Positions 36,470 to 47,640 of a stretch of DNA of 64,000 nucleotides are shown in pieces (within the stretch, counting starts at the first letter, position 1; the number at the start of each line of letters is the position of its first letter). Below the pieces are notes generated by a model. The model saw nothing but the letters and a program-made list of their open reading frames with translations. It was not told where the DNA came from and did not search any database. Location of the stretch: contig JAPWDM010000003.1 of NCBI GenBank assembly GCA_035578155.1, positions 19,556,916 to 19,620,915 of the forward strand. Direction: 5' to 3'. The stretch is from Brachynemurus nebulosus (taxonomy: Eukaryota; Arthropoda; Insecta; Neuroptera; Myrmeleontidae). The translations under genes and the position numbers were made by a program.

Positions 36470-37208
36470 ACACAGTGAAAAAATTTATGTTAAAATTAAC
36501 ACATTTCACATATCCAGAACGGTCCACTCAATTTTTTGTGTTATTTTAATACAAAGCATATGTGTCAAATCTTTACACAAGATTTGTGTCAATGATTTAA
36601 CACACAAGAGAACATACATTTTGTGTTAATTTTTCAGATTTACCAGAGTTAGTTGTTAAACTTTTTTATTCAATATTTTACTTCTACTTAAGATACATAT
36701 TTGAAAATCGTCAAAAATTATAACGATTTTGTTCATTTATTATTATAAATGAGACTCAAAGAACGCAAAGTAAGTCAGTCCTTTGTAAAAATTCTTATTT
36801 GTTTCCATATATATGTACCAAAATATATATAATAAAAAATATGGCAGTAGTTCTTATTATTAAACAAAACTATTCAGTTATTGACAAATATAGTTTTATC
36901 AAACGTTTAAAAATGAAACAATTTTCTTACATTTTAAGGTTATTTTGTTACAGATTCGGTTAAAAAAATTCAGGTAAGCTTATGAGATTATACAATACAA
37001 TCTCAAGTAAGCTTAGATGACTTTTTGTAACTGTATCTGTAACAAAATAACTTTAGAATGTAAGAAAATTGTTTCTTTTTTAAGCGTTTAATAAAACTAT
37101 ATTCGTCAATAACTGAAAAAACTTATAATTTTTCGGTTTTGTTTAATAATAACAACTACTCTCATCTTCTTTATTATATATATTTTGATAGATATATATT
37201 CTAATGTA
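36470..37208. mobile_element. Second foldback-like copy, inverted and truncated
   Basis: Starts TACACAGTGAAAAAATTT and runs in the opposite direction to 34077-35000: GAACGGTCCACTCAATTTTT, TGTGTCAAATC, CAAAGAACGCAAAGTAAGTC, then the same internal palindrome (about 36840-37200). It stops where the other copy is at 34300, so one end is missing. The centre palindrome matches the first copy closely. Confidence 0.65.
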
Positions 37209-38029
37209 AGACATATTTAATCAAGGAAAAAGGTAGGTTTACACTAGGAAAAAGGTAGGTTCAACTAATAAGAAACACATATCATAATTCAATATTATAT
37301 CTATAACCAACAACCATACATAGGACCAAGGATAATAAAATAAAACAAAAATTTCAATCACCATAAATAATATCCACTCATATTTCATGATTGTTGTCAA
37401 AAAATTTTAAAATAAAATATGGTGGCAAAAAAACCGAGTGGGTAACATAACCAACAACAGTCATAAAGAATAAATACTTCACTGCCGATATTTTTCATCT
37501 CTTTCTCACTACCGCCAACAGGTATGGGTATGTATGTATTATTTTTAGATATACGTGCATTTATAATACATAAATATGAGTTTTATTTTGTAGAGGGTGA
37601 TACAGAAAATTGGATTCAATGTTATTTTACCTTAGACAAGGGGCCAAACTACTATTATGATAGTTAGTATTCCGAGTGTAGCAGAAAAGTGACGTAAAAT
37701 CCTCCCCACTTCGCATTACTATGTTGTGCGGGTACACACTGTTTGTAGTGGTGTTGATTTGATGTTTGCTTTTGTGTGCGTGTTCACACACACAACTACA
37801 AAACACGTATTATCAGATAGACCAACGCGCAGCTCAGCAATAATGGTCTTACAATACATAACAATCGTAGTGTATTCGGTGACCTACACCGACTGACTAA
37901 ATGCCTTAAGCTGTGACAGACCAACAAATGACACCAAGCGAGCTACACTTTTTTTTATTTTAGTTTGCTTCAAGTGTTCTATGACCTTAGATAACGTGGA
38001 TACTTAAAATCTTTGTTAACTGTGAGATG
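37209..38029. other. AT-rich stretch with a short direct repeat
   Basis: GGAAAAAGGTAGGTT occurs twice near 37225-37262. Otherwise no gene or element end. Confidence 0.45.
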
Positions 38030-38460
38030 GAATAATGGAATAATTTTTCTAAATTACTATTAAAAAAACGACTCAGGAAACCTATAATTCGCTTCCAGCT
38101 TCATCGTTCTATCATTTTATTTACAGTCATTGAGCAATTTTAGTATAAGCGATCGTATCATCAAATTAATTTTTCTTTTTTTACAAAACGAAATTTATTG
38201 AAGGGACCTGAATTAGGCTGAAATTCATTATAAAAATATGATTGATTCAATCTAAATCTTTTTTCTGATGATCATACGGGCCCAATTTTGATAAAAATGG
38301 AAAGAACGACCTCGAAAATTTATAATGTTTTTATTCTATCAACTCAGTCATTTTATTTTCGATTTTTGAGGCATTAAAAAAATAGTAAACTTGATGACGT
38401 CATCAAATTAAAAAATATTTTTTTTTAAGATCAAGCTTTATTGAAGTGATATATATTGTG
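38030..38460 (+). repeat. Dispersed repeat with TGACGTCA palindrome, copy 2
   Basis: Contains GAACGACCTCGAAAATTTAT, AACTTGATGACGTCATCAAA (TGACGTCA at 38395-38402) and CAAGCTTTATTGAAGTGA, the same order as 17180-17700 reversed and 53742-54270. Confidence 0.6.
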
Positions 38461-38715
38461 CTGATTGTCGAATTAGGGCAATCTGGATACGAAATTGTCA
38501 TTTTGGTATCAAAGTATCACTATTGTTTTTGATTCGACAGGTGTCTTTTTTTTCAAGTCGTCTTATTTTTTTAGTAAAAATAAAGATAATTAGATCAGAA
38601 ACATATAGATCATATCCAAATTTGAAATTCTAAAGTAATATCTTATTGATAAAGCTAGGGAAAATCACAAATGCCATGAAACTTCTTTACTTAAAAAATT
38701 TAAAAATGTCTAACG

Positions 38716-39915
38716 ACCTCGTGGTATCCACATAATCGCTCCGCTCTCGGTACGATGTCGCTACGCTCCCGATTCAATAAAATATTCTTACAAAAGAAAC
38801 AATGTATTCACATCATCGCTTCGATATCTGTCGCGGTCCAGTCCCGCTCAAGTATCGCTCTAATACCAATAACACTCAGGTAATATTTTATCGAAGCGAT
38901 ATCAGACTTGTCATGACTTTTACCTATAGTGTAAACACTTTTTTGCACGATCGTGTATTTTCATGCATTTACCGAGGCTGTTGACAATGCTGGTAAGTTA
39001 CATTTCCCGAACGTTTGTTTATATCCATGGAAACCAAAAAATAACAGTGCGGTAAGTGAAATAGATGCGTGGTAAGTAAATAGGAGTGTGGTAAGTTAAA
39101 TTAGCTCAAAAATGATTGTATTTATTTATTTATATTGAAATTAAAAGTACAATTTGAACAATTAGGAAAATAAATCCATTAACAATATGAAAATTTTCAC
39201 TAGTTTGCATACATTATTATTATTATTGTTGGCATCAGTCTTCTTATTTTATTGACATTTCAAAAGGTCGTTCAATCATTAAGATTTTCTGTGGCTTTCA
39301 TAATCTTCCTTTCATTTTACGAGAATAAATTTGCAGTCAAAAATAAGATGCTTCATCAATTTCATTATTCTCACTAATAATATAGTTTAACAAACTATTT
39401 TCCTCAATTTTTTTTAATAGAAAATTCAAAAAAAATATTCACGCCAGTGAAATATTGACACTTAATTTTTTATTTATAAATATAGTTGTCAATTGTCACT
39501 ACAAAGATTCATATTAGTTGTTATGAATATTTATAATATTTATTCATGGCATTCTATGTCATAACATAGAAATATAAATTTCATCTATAATATTTGAATT
39601 TTATTTTTTATTTAACACATTTTTAATCTTTAATTATTTTAAATCGATCGTGCAAAAAATATTATACAATACACGATGCGTTAAGTGCATTTACTGATCT
39701 CGAAAATTGCAAAAACTCGACCCTGCGGGTCTCGTTTTCGCAACATTTTCTCGATCAGTAAAAGCAACTTACTGAACTTATATTGTAAAATACTATTTTG
39801 ATTCCACTTCGCTCCGTTTGCATTCAGTTGTTATGGAAAGATGTTTGTATCGTAGTAGGAGCGTACCGAGAGCGGCATTACAATGTGAATGGAGAACGAA
39901 TAGGTACCAGCATGG
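38716..39915. repeat. Repeat with CGCTCCGCTCTCGGTACG ends
   Basis: The left side reads ATCCACATAATCGCTCCG, CTCTCGGTACGATGTCGC; the right side, reversed, reads CCATTCACATTGTAATGCCG, CTCTCGGTACGCTCC. Internal words ATATCGCTTCGAT / TATCGAAGCGATATC recur. A related shorter copy is at 52057-52330. It is probably a degenerate inverted-repeat element; exact ends not resolved. Confidence 0.5.
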
Positions 39916-42686
39916 CATCACCACTCTAAGGCCGGTCGCACACTGGATACGATTACGTACGTAATTCAGTTTTACGTATACACACGAGTACGTACGATCG
40001 TTTCTGACAGATGATGTATTATGAAAGCTCGCACACTGTGTATGATTCAGTCGTATGTATACATACGTGCAGTTACGATATCCGACACAATTCAATTTTG
40101 TTTGAATTTGTTTACGTTTACGTACGATTAAATTACATCAAATCTGTTATTACATGATGAAATTCACCAAATTCATCCCATTTTGCATATAATTCGTTTA
40201 CCCACTCGATTCTACGATAACAACGACGGCGTAGTTTACGTGTTAGAAGACAATTATCTAAAAGATATGGATTCATGTCAAATGAGTGTTATCAGAGAAC
40301 TGCCAATAATTAACTGATAGTGTCGGACAAACACGTAACCAGTGTGCGAGCTCAATTCGTACGACAAGAGTCGCATAAGTACGTACGTACAAAATCAGTC
40401 TAAGGATCATTCCCACTGCGCGCTATGCGATGCTGGGCTATGCTATTAACTTTTTCTATGTTTCGAGATGTGTTCACACTGCTTGCTCAATCTAGCATTG
40501 TATTTCATAGCGAATGATCATGAGAATTAGGGATGGGTGATCTAGGTAAAAAACATCAACATCGAACTATCGATTCTTTTAATTTTTCGCCATCGAACCA
40601 TCGATGTTCTTATAAAAATATCGAAACATCGATTGTTGACGTCAATATTGAAAACGAGCAGGAAAATTTGAAGAAGTTATAAAGTTATATTTAAAATAGA
40701 TATACAACAGCAATAATTCAAAATTTTCAATTTTTAAATTAAGAATAATAATAAATTTAATTTAGTATCAAAATTTTTAATGTCGGTCAAAAATATATAA
40801 ATAGTAGGGGAGACTGGGGTAAAGTGGCCAGTGGAGGTAAAGTGGCCATCGGCCTTTACTCAACGGAAACTACTCCAATCTTGTGGTGAAGCTGAATATT
40901 AGCTTATAGACAAGCCGTTAGTATTCTATTAAAACGTCAATGATCAGTTTCCTAGATTTTATGAATTATAAAGAATTTTCTGAATTTTTGAGTGTTGATG
41001 TAAAGTAAGATTTAAGTTGTATTCTCATTATTTTTTTATTAATTACAAATAAAATTTTTAATTGGGAGAGCTAAAGACTCTGTCTAATTACCTTTTATCC
41101 ATGAATCAGAAAATTCTTTCTTGAAATTAGTTGTAGTTTGCCGAAATGGCGTCTAACGGGGTAAAGTGACCAGGCTTACAATGGGGCAAAGTGGTTAGTG
41201 TCTCCGATCGCTGCTAAAATGGAATTCTTAGAATATTTTAACAATTTATATAAAATTTGGAACTTTTATTTAGTTCTTTATATTTTATAAACAAAAGAAT
41301 TGCCTGAAATCAGTTTTTAGGGTTCCGAGAGAAAATGTGGAAAAGGAACAATTATGATGAGACTTCAACGTCTGTCCGTCCGTCCGTTGATATATAATAA
41401 TTAATGATGCAAACATAGTTTAATTTTGTATATAAACATGTTTATTACTTCAAGATTTCTTTATATCGTCGAACCTCGGCTTTCTTCGACGATATATTAA
41501 TTTACTTGTGTGACCAAAGGATTATTATCATTATTATTATTATCTTTCGATTACTTCATTTGCGTTTCTATGAAAATTTATTCTCACTTTGGTGGGGCTA
41601 TTTTTAAAACAGAAAAAAAAACTATTAATGAAATTTTTTAACCAAAACAGATAGTTTGACATTCAAATAGTCGTACTATTATTAAATTTAAGGCTAACTT
41701 AACAACCAGAGACAAGAAAACACACGAATAACATTAAAAAATTTCCCACGTCCCTGTGTACAAATATATGTATTATACTGATGTTGAAAGCGTAGTTTAC
41801 ACGATACAATAATTTTTTCTTACTGTCTCATAATTAGAAGATCTTTAAATTTGATACTGAACAATATTAATTTCCTATAATAGCTTTGAGGACATTTAAT
41901 AGCAAATTAAATATATTTTTTTATTCATTTTGCATGTTCAAAAGCTAATTTATTGGAATTTATAACTTAGTAAGTTGTAATTGACTATTAAGTGAATATT
42001 AAGTGACACATGTAAACTGAACTATACATATTTTGTTTTCAGAATAGCTAGTGTCATCTCTGTTCGAATTTATAAGCTATAATACCGGCCATTTCAAAAG
42101 ATTAACATAATTTTTTGTATTTTTTCAAATAAATTTATATTTTACAGTTAATTACGGGTAAATTGACTACACTGAGAGAAAAATGGCAACTTAAAAATAA
42201 ATACGGTCATTATTATTTCAATAATGTCCAACTTAACAAAAAAATGATATTGGAAATCCTTATTTTAATATTTTGAATTAATGTTGTTTTCATATACTTT
42301 GTGCACACGATATGAAATCAATATTGTTTTTACGTTGAACAACATTATTTCAAGCTTTTTACAATATTAACTCGGAAGGTAAGTTTCCAGCATATTAAAT
42401 CAATAAGAAACGTTATTAAATCAATAAGAAAGATTGTCAAATCAATATGGCGTCATTTTAATCTGAAATGGAAACAATTTAAACACATTCATTCGCTATA
42501 CATAACAATACTCATACCTAAACAAACTGAATTTCACAGTTGGTAAGTTGTGTTCAGATACTAAATTTTTTGTGTGAAAAAATGTCGGGAATTAAAAGTG
42601 ATTTATAATTAAAGTTAATCGATGGTGTGATAGTGTGGTGAAATAGTTAATTTGTGGTGAAATAGTTGATTTTATTTCAAATCAGT

Positions 42687-42771
42687 TAAATGAAAAGGAC
42701 GAAGACGCCGAAAAATTAACCAAGTGGTTACAGCAGTCTGGCTTGGAAAACATTTTGCCATATTTACAAAG
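42687..42771 (+). CDS. Exon-like frame, SAM-domain-like start
   Basis: After an acceptor (GATTTTATTTCAAATCAG) and before a strong donor (GTAAGT at 42772), a frame of 28 codons reads LNEKDEDAEK, then LTKWLQQSGLENILPYLQ. The phrase WL...GLE..LP.L is how many SAM domains begin, with helix 1 and the first turn. The frame is also open for about 35 bases upstream to a TAG. No following SAM exon was found within the insert, so it may be a captured fragment or the edge of a real gene. It ends in phase 1. Identity beyond 'SAM-like' cannot be given. Confidence 0.45.
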
Positions 42772-43109
42772 TAAGTTTTCTTACTTCAATGTTCTTATAT
42801 GTGCCAAATATTATTTTTTATTTGATTTAAAATAAATCGTTAGAGAACTTCTGCTAATGCTAGAAACTAGAAATTAAGTTTGAGCGTCCATTGGAAGAGA
42901 TTTATAGCAATTACAACTAATTTTTTATATTTTATACAGTTTGAATCTGTTGATTGTTTTGCTAATGTTTGTTCCATAAGAGATGTGAGATCGTCGAAAT
43001 GAAGAAATGAAGCCTACACACATATTCACACACATTACACACATGTAAAATAATCAAAACGAGATGTATGAACTTCTGCTAATGCTAGAAACTAGCGGGT
43101 ACTCAAAAA

Positions 43110-43858
43110 TATTCACTCAAACATGTGATAATTAATTTTGAAGCTTCCAGCTCTGTTTTGGATAGAACATGGACGACATGTCACGACTCTATTTATTATA
43201 GGGACTCTACTCTAATTTAGAGTCCCTATAATAAATAGAGTCGTGACATGTCTGCTGAACGCTGATTGGTTCTGGCATTTTGTATCCAAAGTTTTCGTAA
43301 AATATATTGGAAATAAATTAAATGTTAACAAAAACCATTTAGTTTAACATAGAAAGAATAATTAAATTAAAAATTTTTAATTGTTCATTAATTCATAATT
43401 TATTATCGATAATTATATACTCAAAAATATTCACCCAAATATGTGATAATTAATTTTGAAGCTTCCCGCTCTGTTTTGGATACAAAATGGATGACATGTC
43501 ACGACTCTATTTATTATAGGGACTCTACTCTAATTTAGAGTCCCTATAATAAATAGAGTCGTGACATTTCTACTGAACGCTGATTTGTTCCGGCATTTTG
43601 TATCCAAAGTTTTCGTAAAATACATTGGAAATAAATTAAATGTTAACAAAAATCATTTTGTTTAACTTAGAAAAAATAATTAAATTAAAAATTTTTAATT
43701 GTTCATTAATTCATAACTTATTAACAATAATTATGTATTCAAAAATATTTACCCAAATATGTGATAATTAATTTTGAAGCTTCCCGCTCTGTTTTGGATA
43801 CAAAATGGATGACATGTCACGACTCTATTTATTATAGGGACTCTACTCTAATTTAGAG
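43110..43858 (+). repeat. 318-bp tandem repeat, about 2.4 units, each with a 35-bp-stem hairpin
   Basis: The word GTGATAATTAATTTTGAAGC starts at 43125, 43443 and 43761: exactly 318 bases apart each time. In unit 1 GACATGTCACGACTC...GGGACTCTA (43175-43209) pairs perfectly with 43218-43252 around an 8-base loop; unit 2 (43493-43570) is the same with one mismatch. Unit 3 breaks off in the second arm at 43858. An outer pair TTTGGATACAAAATG / CATTTTGTATCCAAA flanks each hairpin, so the unit itself looks like a MITE that became tandem. Confidence 0.9.
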
Positions 43859-43861
43859 TAT

Positions 43862-43998
43862 GTGGATAAATAACCGCAACCAAATAACCGTGTACAAAAT
43901 AACTGAATGACAAGATAAACTTAGACAAAGTAACTGTGGACAAAATAACCGAACGACAAAATAACTGTACGACAAAATAACCGAACAATCAAATAAAC
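43862..43998 (+). repeat. ~16-bp minisatellite CAAAATAACCGAACGA
   Basis: About eight units of (G)ACAAAATAACYGWRYGA type follow one another (AAATAACCGTGTAC, AAATAACTGAATGA, AAAGTAACTGTGGA, AAATAACCGAACGA and so on). It starts exactly where the third 318-bp unit is cut off, so it probably marks a separate insertion or rearrangement. Confidence 0.85.
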
Positions 43999-44220
43999 AT
44001 CGTTAATTATTCTTTTGAGTTAGGGTACATGCGGCTGTGATATGATTAAGATTTTTCTTGCTCCCAATATATAAAAGATGGCTAAATTGCAATAGACCTT
44101 AGATGTTGGTATTTAAACTATTGCATTTAAAACGAACGTTAATGGGTGAAAACTATTGTATTTAAAAAGCTAGGCTTGAGAAACATTAATTTGAAAAATC
44201 AAATAGTAGATGATATAATA

Positions 44221-44560
44221 CCCCTGTCGCAGCATTCTGCATAACATAGCGAATTTCCGTTTATAGAAATTAGTTTTTCTCGGAAACTAATTGACATAGA
44301 ACAATAGTTTAAAGAGCTTTTTTATGTAATTTTTTCTCCTCTTTTAAATGGTGTAAAGAAATTTAGCAAAAAATTTTGAATAAGTGGAAATTTTGGGAAA
44401 AAACTAATTTTTTACAAGAACAAAAACCATGTTCCTGGCATCCGACGTGTCTGGCTGAAGAACTCATTCAAGGGTTTGGGACTTTCAATGTTTTCAACAA
44501 ATTTCGTAAATATTAGATACTTCGTTCGAGAGTTATTGCGCGGACACATATATACATATC
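44221..44560 (+). repeat. Microsatellite-tailed repeat family, near full copy
   Basis: Begins CCCTGTCGCAGCATTCTGCA, runs through CGAATTTCCGTTTATAGAAA, TTTTTCTCGGAAACTA, GGCATCCGACGTGTCTGGCT, ACTTCGTTCGAGAGTTATTG and ends GCGCGGACACATATATACAT. Compare 55081-55590, where the same end has expanded into a CA then TA tract. Confidence 0.8.
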
Positions 44561-45455
44561 GCTCGTTTTCTGTCCCAATCTCTCCAAGTTTTGGACACAC
44601 AACATAAACGTATTTAAATCTGTGTTTTCATCGCAATGAACTTAAGATTTATGCTAATTACTAATAAGATATAATATAAAAATCTCATGTCACAATGTTT
44701 GGCTAGGATAAACTCTGAAACTACTGAACCGATTTTGATGTGAGACGATATTACTTAGTGCGTGTCAAACACACACTTGACGAATTTTTTTTTTTAAGTT
44801 AAAATGGGTACCCCTGGCCACTTTACCCAACATAGCAGGGTAAAGTGGTCACTTTGCACATGTTGCAAAAAACAAAAATTGCAAAAATACCTTTCAAGAT
44901 ATTGTTGATATATGGATGGTAACTGGTTCTGCACTAAAGCAACTATATGCTAAATACTTATTAATCTGTATTTCTTTTCAAGCAAATAAACTAAACATTT
45001 TGTCTTAGAGTGGCCACTTTACCCAGTCTCCCCTATATAAAAATAATTATATTTTCATCTTTCCTATTTTATTGCTTTATATAGTTTTGACCATTGATCC
45101 GATACTGGCGAACGACATCGAATGACTTCAATAAGTTTTACCACACCCATCACTGATGACTGAATAGCACAATACTGGCGAGTTCAGGCGGTAAAATCAA
45201 ACATGCTTGAATTGTTGCGTATAAAAGTTGCTACTAACATGGCATCGCATCGCTGTCCATAGCGCGCAATGTCCACATTCAAATATGTTCTTGCATGTTT
45301 GTTTTCATAGCATTGCGTCGCATTGCAAAGCCTCGCATCGCATAGCGCACAGTTGGAATGTACCCTAATGTGAACACAACAAGATTAGGTATATCAGAGC
45401 GAGACTGGAGCGGGAACGTACCTATATCGGCACTATAGTGTGGATCGGGCCTAAT

Positions 45456-46110
45456 ACTCCTTTTCCTTTAACAAACTGGATTAAATAAACTGTACTATCA
45501 GTAAGATATTGCTTTAAAATGTCACCAATAAATGGCAGTGCTGGCAGAAATAGAGCCACTTGCAAACCACTTCATTGTATAAATATACTACCCATTCATT
45601 CTGGTTAATGTTAGTAGGTATTTGCATATGTGGGTGACCATCAAAAAAAAGTTCAACAAGTCCAATTTAAAATGTTCATTCATGCGATGTGACCACAGTA
45701 TGATTGACCACCCAATATATTTATCTATAACTTTGTTTACTCGAATATAAATTAACGTAATAAAATATAATTAATATTATAAGTTTTCGTTGTGTTTTGT
45801 GTTATGTTCGTTTGGTTCATTGCTGCTGCATCGATAACGCTGGTGCATGCATGCATTGCGATATAAAATACAGTCAGTCAGTCTTGGTCCCTGTACATAC
45901 ATATTAAATTCGACACATAGCGACATAGCGCGGATAATGTGAAACATTATACTCTATAAACGTATAATATGGAAAATATTGTGAAGAGCCGCCGATATTG
46001 TAAAACGAGCATTACGAAATTAATACACATATCAATACACTTAAGCAACGTGTGTACGTTTTGTACAATGTCACAAAATTGTTTGGCTCAGCGAATCGAA
46101 CAGGTGAACT
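45456..46110. other. AT-rich stretch, no gene seen
   Basis: Contains ordinary AT-rich DNA with a short GC-richer patch at 45830-45860. No element end or exon is supportable. Confidence 0.45.
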
Positions 46111-46111
46111 A

Positions 46112-46540
46112 CCGTAACTTGGGGTAAGATTGGCCCTTAAGGGTAAGATTGGCCCAAGTCTTGGAAAAAGACAGTTTGATTTACTATTAGTTAGCAAATA
46201 CAGCTATTAGCTTGGTTCTTGTGGTAAATGACAGGTAGCAGCACTGACTATACTCGAATGCTAAGATTGATTTAATCCCATCTTTTGCCACTGCTCAGTG
46301 CTACTCCAACTTCACCGTTACTTCTTGTGAATGTTTTGATGCAAACCAACTTTTGCTTACACATCCAGAACTACTTAAGATTTTTGATTGGTAACTGTAT
46401 AACATCTTTCATTTAATATATATACAAAATATTTTAAATTTGTTTTTTTCTGATACTTACCTTGTTTATTTGTAAAATGTGATTTTGTAAGCTGGGGTAA
46501 CTTTGGCCCAAGTATTGGGGTGAGATTGGCCCACCCTGTT
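46112..46540. mobile_element. Keyword-type element, GGGGTAAGATTGGCCC, right end missing
   Basis: After TA (46110-46111) it begins CCGTAACTTGGGGTAAG, ATTGGCCC, then repeats GGGTAAGATTGGCCCAAG and, near 46495-46538, GGGGTAACTTTGGCCCAAG and GGGGTGAGATTGGCCCA. The CCGTAA start is shared with the 2756 element, the GGGGTAAG word with the GGGGAGA group. No inverted right end was found; it is probably truncated at the T-run near 46540. Confidence 0.6.
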
Positions 46541-47017
46541 TTTTTTTTTTAAATTTCCATTAAAAGAACAGTATATTATGCAATAAGTTAATTAATTATA
46601 AAAATAGCGTTAAAGTAATGGCTAGGTAGTTTTGATTTTTGATAATTTTTTTTTTTTAAATTCTGATTTTTATTCCCTTTTTCTTTGTATTCAAAGAGTT
46701 TAATTCGAAGAGTTTGGGTTATTTTATTTAGTGTTTTAGTGGTTTATGCTTTTAGTCGTTTTTTTCTAAATTTTAGTATGTCTGTTGTAATTTAAGGAAG
46801 GGTTTGACATATCCTACTCAAGCTTAGAGTCAAGTTTTATTAAGTATTGAGTGCTATTTATGTATTTTTCTATCTTTGTTTATTTTGTATTATAATTATA
46901 TATTTTATGTATTATGTATTTTTGCTAGGAAGTACATATTTACCAGTTTATAAATAATATATTTTTTATAGAAAAAGTGAGTTAAATATTTTTGTTTTTA
47001 GAAATTACCTTTGTTCA
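46541..47017. other. AT-rich stretch, no gene seen
   Basis: Nothing supportable. Confidence 0.45.
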
Positions 47018-47640
47018 CCATGCCTCCCCTAAAACCTAGGATACATCTATATGGTGCGACCCTAGATCGACTACCAGGATCGATGCCCAACTCACAACTT
47101 CTCGTTGGTCCTAGGCAACCGCTCGACTAGGCCCAACAAACAAGCGACCAGGTGAGTGTTAGGAAGAGTCAAGTGCAGTAGGGTTACACGCACCTCCCGC
47201 TTCATTACAATATGAAATTTTGAAATAGTGATTACTATAAAAAATTAGTGGAAGAAGCTTTTTTAGAATCAAACCTTTTGAGTTAGTAGGTTTCTTAATC
47301 AGAAGAGTTAGGAAAAGTTCTATTCTCTATAGTTATTAGTAGAATGTCAAATTGTGATAATAGTAATAGAAAAAATTCAGTGTATCATAACTCGGTTCCT
47401 CAATATAACAGCGACCTTCAATTTTTGAATAATTTTAGTCTATGTGGCTCTGTTAAAAAATAAAAGCCAAGAAGTTAAGCAAATTAGATGGGAAATAGTA
47501 GCGGAGTTAAGGGAACTAACGGAAAGATTGTTCTAAAGATTCGAAGTGAAATGTAGCAATCGGATAATTGAATTGTCAATCAGAGCAGGCGAGAGAAAAA
47601 AGGAAGCAAAAAAAAAAACCAACTGAAAACTACACTTTTA
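47018..47640 (+). other. GC-richer patch with decayed coding-like frames
   Basis: 47018-47160 is visibly GC-richer than its surroundings; from the ATG at 47019 a 36-codon frame reads MPPLKPRIHLYGATLDRLPG before a TAG. At about 47453-47640 another frame reads LLKNKSQEVKQIRWEIVAEL, RELTERLF, a stop, then RFEVKCSNRIIELSIRAGER: charged and coiled-coil-like with one stop. Together they look like a decayed retroelement or gene remnant, but no domain is recognised. Confidence 0.35.

Larger units (their letters stand above)
41463..44790. mobile_element. Innermost 3.3-kb insert, class unknown
   Basis: Defined by comparison of the interrupted and intact GGTAAAGTGGCC elements. The left end opens with a hairpin (ATATCGTCGAA...TTCGACGATAT, 41463-41494); the right end is CACACTTGACGAA with a T-run. 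It was inserted within a T-run, so no target duplication can be read. Contents in order: AT-rich DNA, a segment starting ACACTGAGAGAAAAATGG (42168) with repeated AAATCAATAAGAAA, a SAM-like exon (42687-42771), a 318-bp tandem hairpin repeat, a 16-bp minisatellite, and a copy of the microsatellite-tailed family. A Helitron/Helentron origin would fit a terminal hairpin, T-T insertion and captured exon, but this is speculative. Confidence 0.6.
40807..45033. mobile_element. GGGGAGA-type TA element (GGTAAAGTGGCC family), split by a 3.3-kb insert
   Basis: The left part 40807-41462 and right part about 44791-45033 together align with the intact copy at 12048-12964: same ends (GGGGAGACTGGGGTAAAGTG and its complement), same internal CCGTCCGTCCGT block, same AACATGTTTATTACTTCAAG. 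At the point where the intact copy reads straight through TTTCTTTTTGAGTTAAAATG, this copy has about 3.3 kb of unrelated sequence. TA stands on both sides (40805-40806, 45034-45035). Confidence 0.85.
40528..45155. mobile_element. hAT-like element, split by insertion
   Basis: The left end TAGGGATGGGTGATCTAGG and the right end reversed CAGTGATGGGTGTGG, TAAAACTTATTG look like an inverted pair. Left interior has CATCGAACTATCGAT, CATCGAACCATCGATG and CGAAACATCGATTG. TAGGGATGGG ends with subterminal ATCGAT words are typical of one hAT group. The flanking 8-mers (ATGAGAAT and ATGACTGA) match only in part. Confidence 0.5.
40404..45365. mobile_element. TAA-flanked PIF/Harbinger-like element, split by insertions
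   Basis: The left end GGATCATTCCCACTGCGCGC, TATGCGATGC and the right end reversed GGGTACATTCCAACTGTGCG, CTATGCGATGC are close inverted matches, with TAA at 40401-40403 and 45366-45368. Words GCGATGC / GCATCGC repeat near both ends. Its own sequence is only about 125 bases left and 210 right; the rest is later insertions. Confidence 0.7.
39930..45451. mobile_element. Possible outer TAA-flanked element of the nest
   Basis: TAA followed by GGCCGGTCGCACACTGG at the left, and at the right, reversed, GGCCCGATCCACACTATAG with TAA outside. The match is partial and the inner sequences differ, so this outermost level is tentative. TACGTACG words are concentrated near the left end. Confidence 0.4.
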
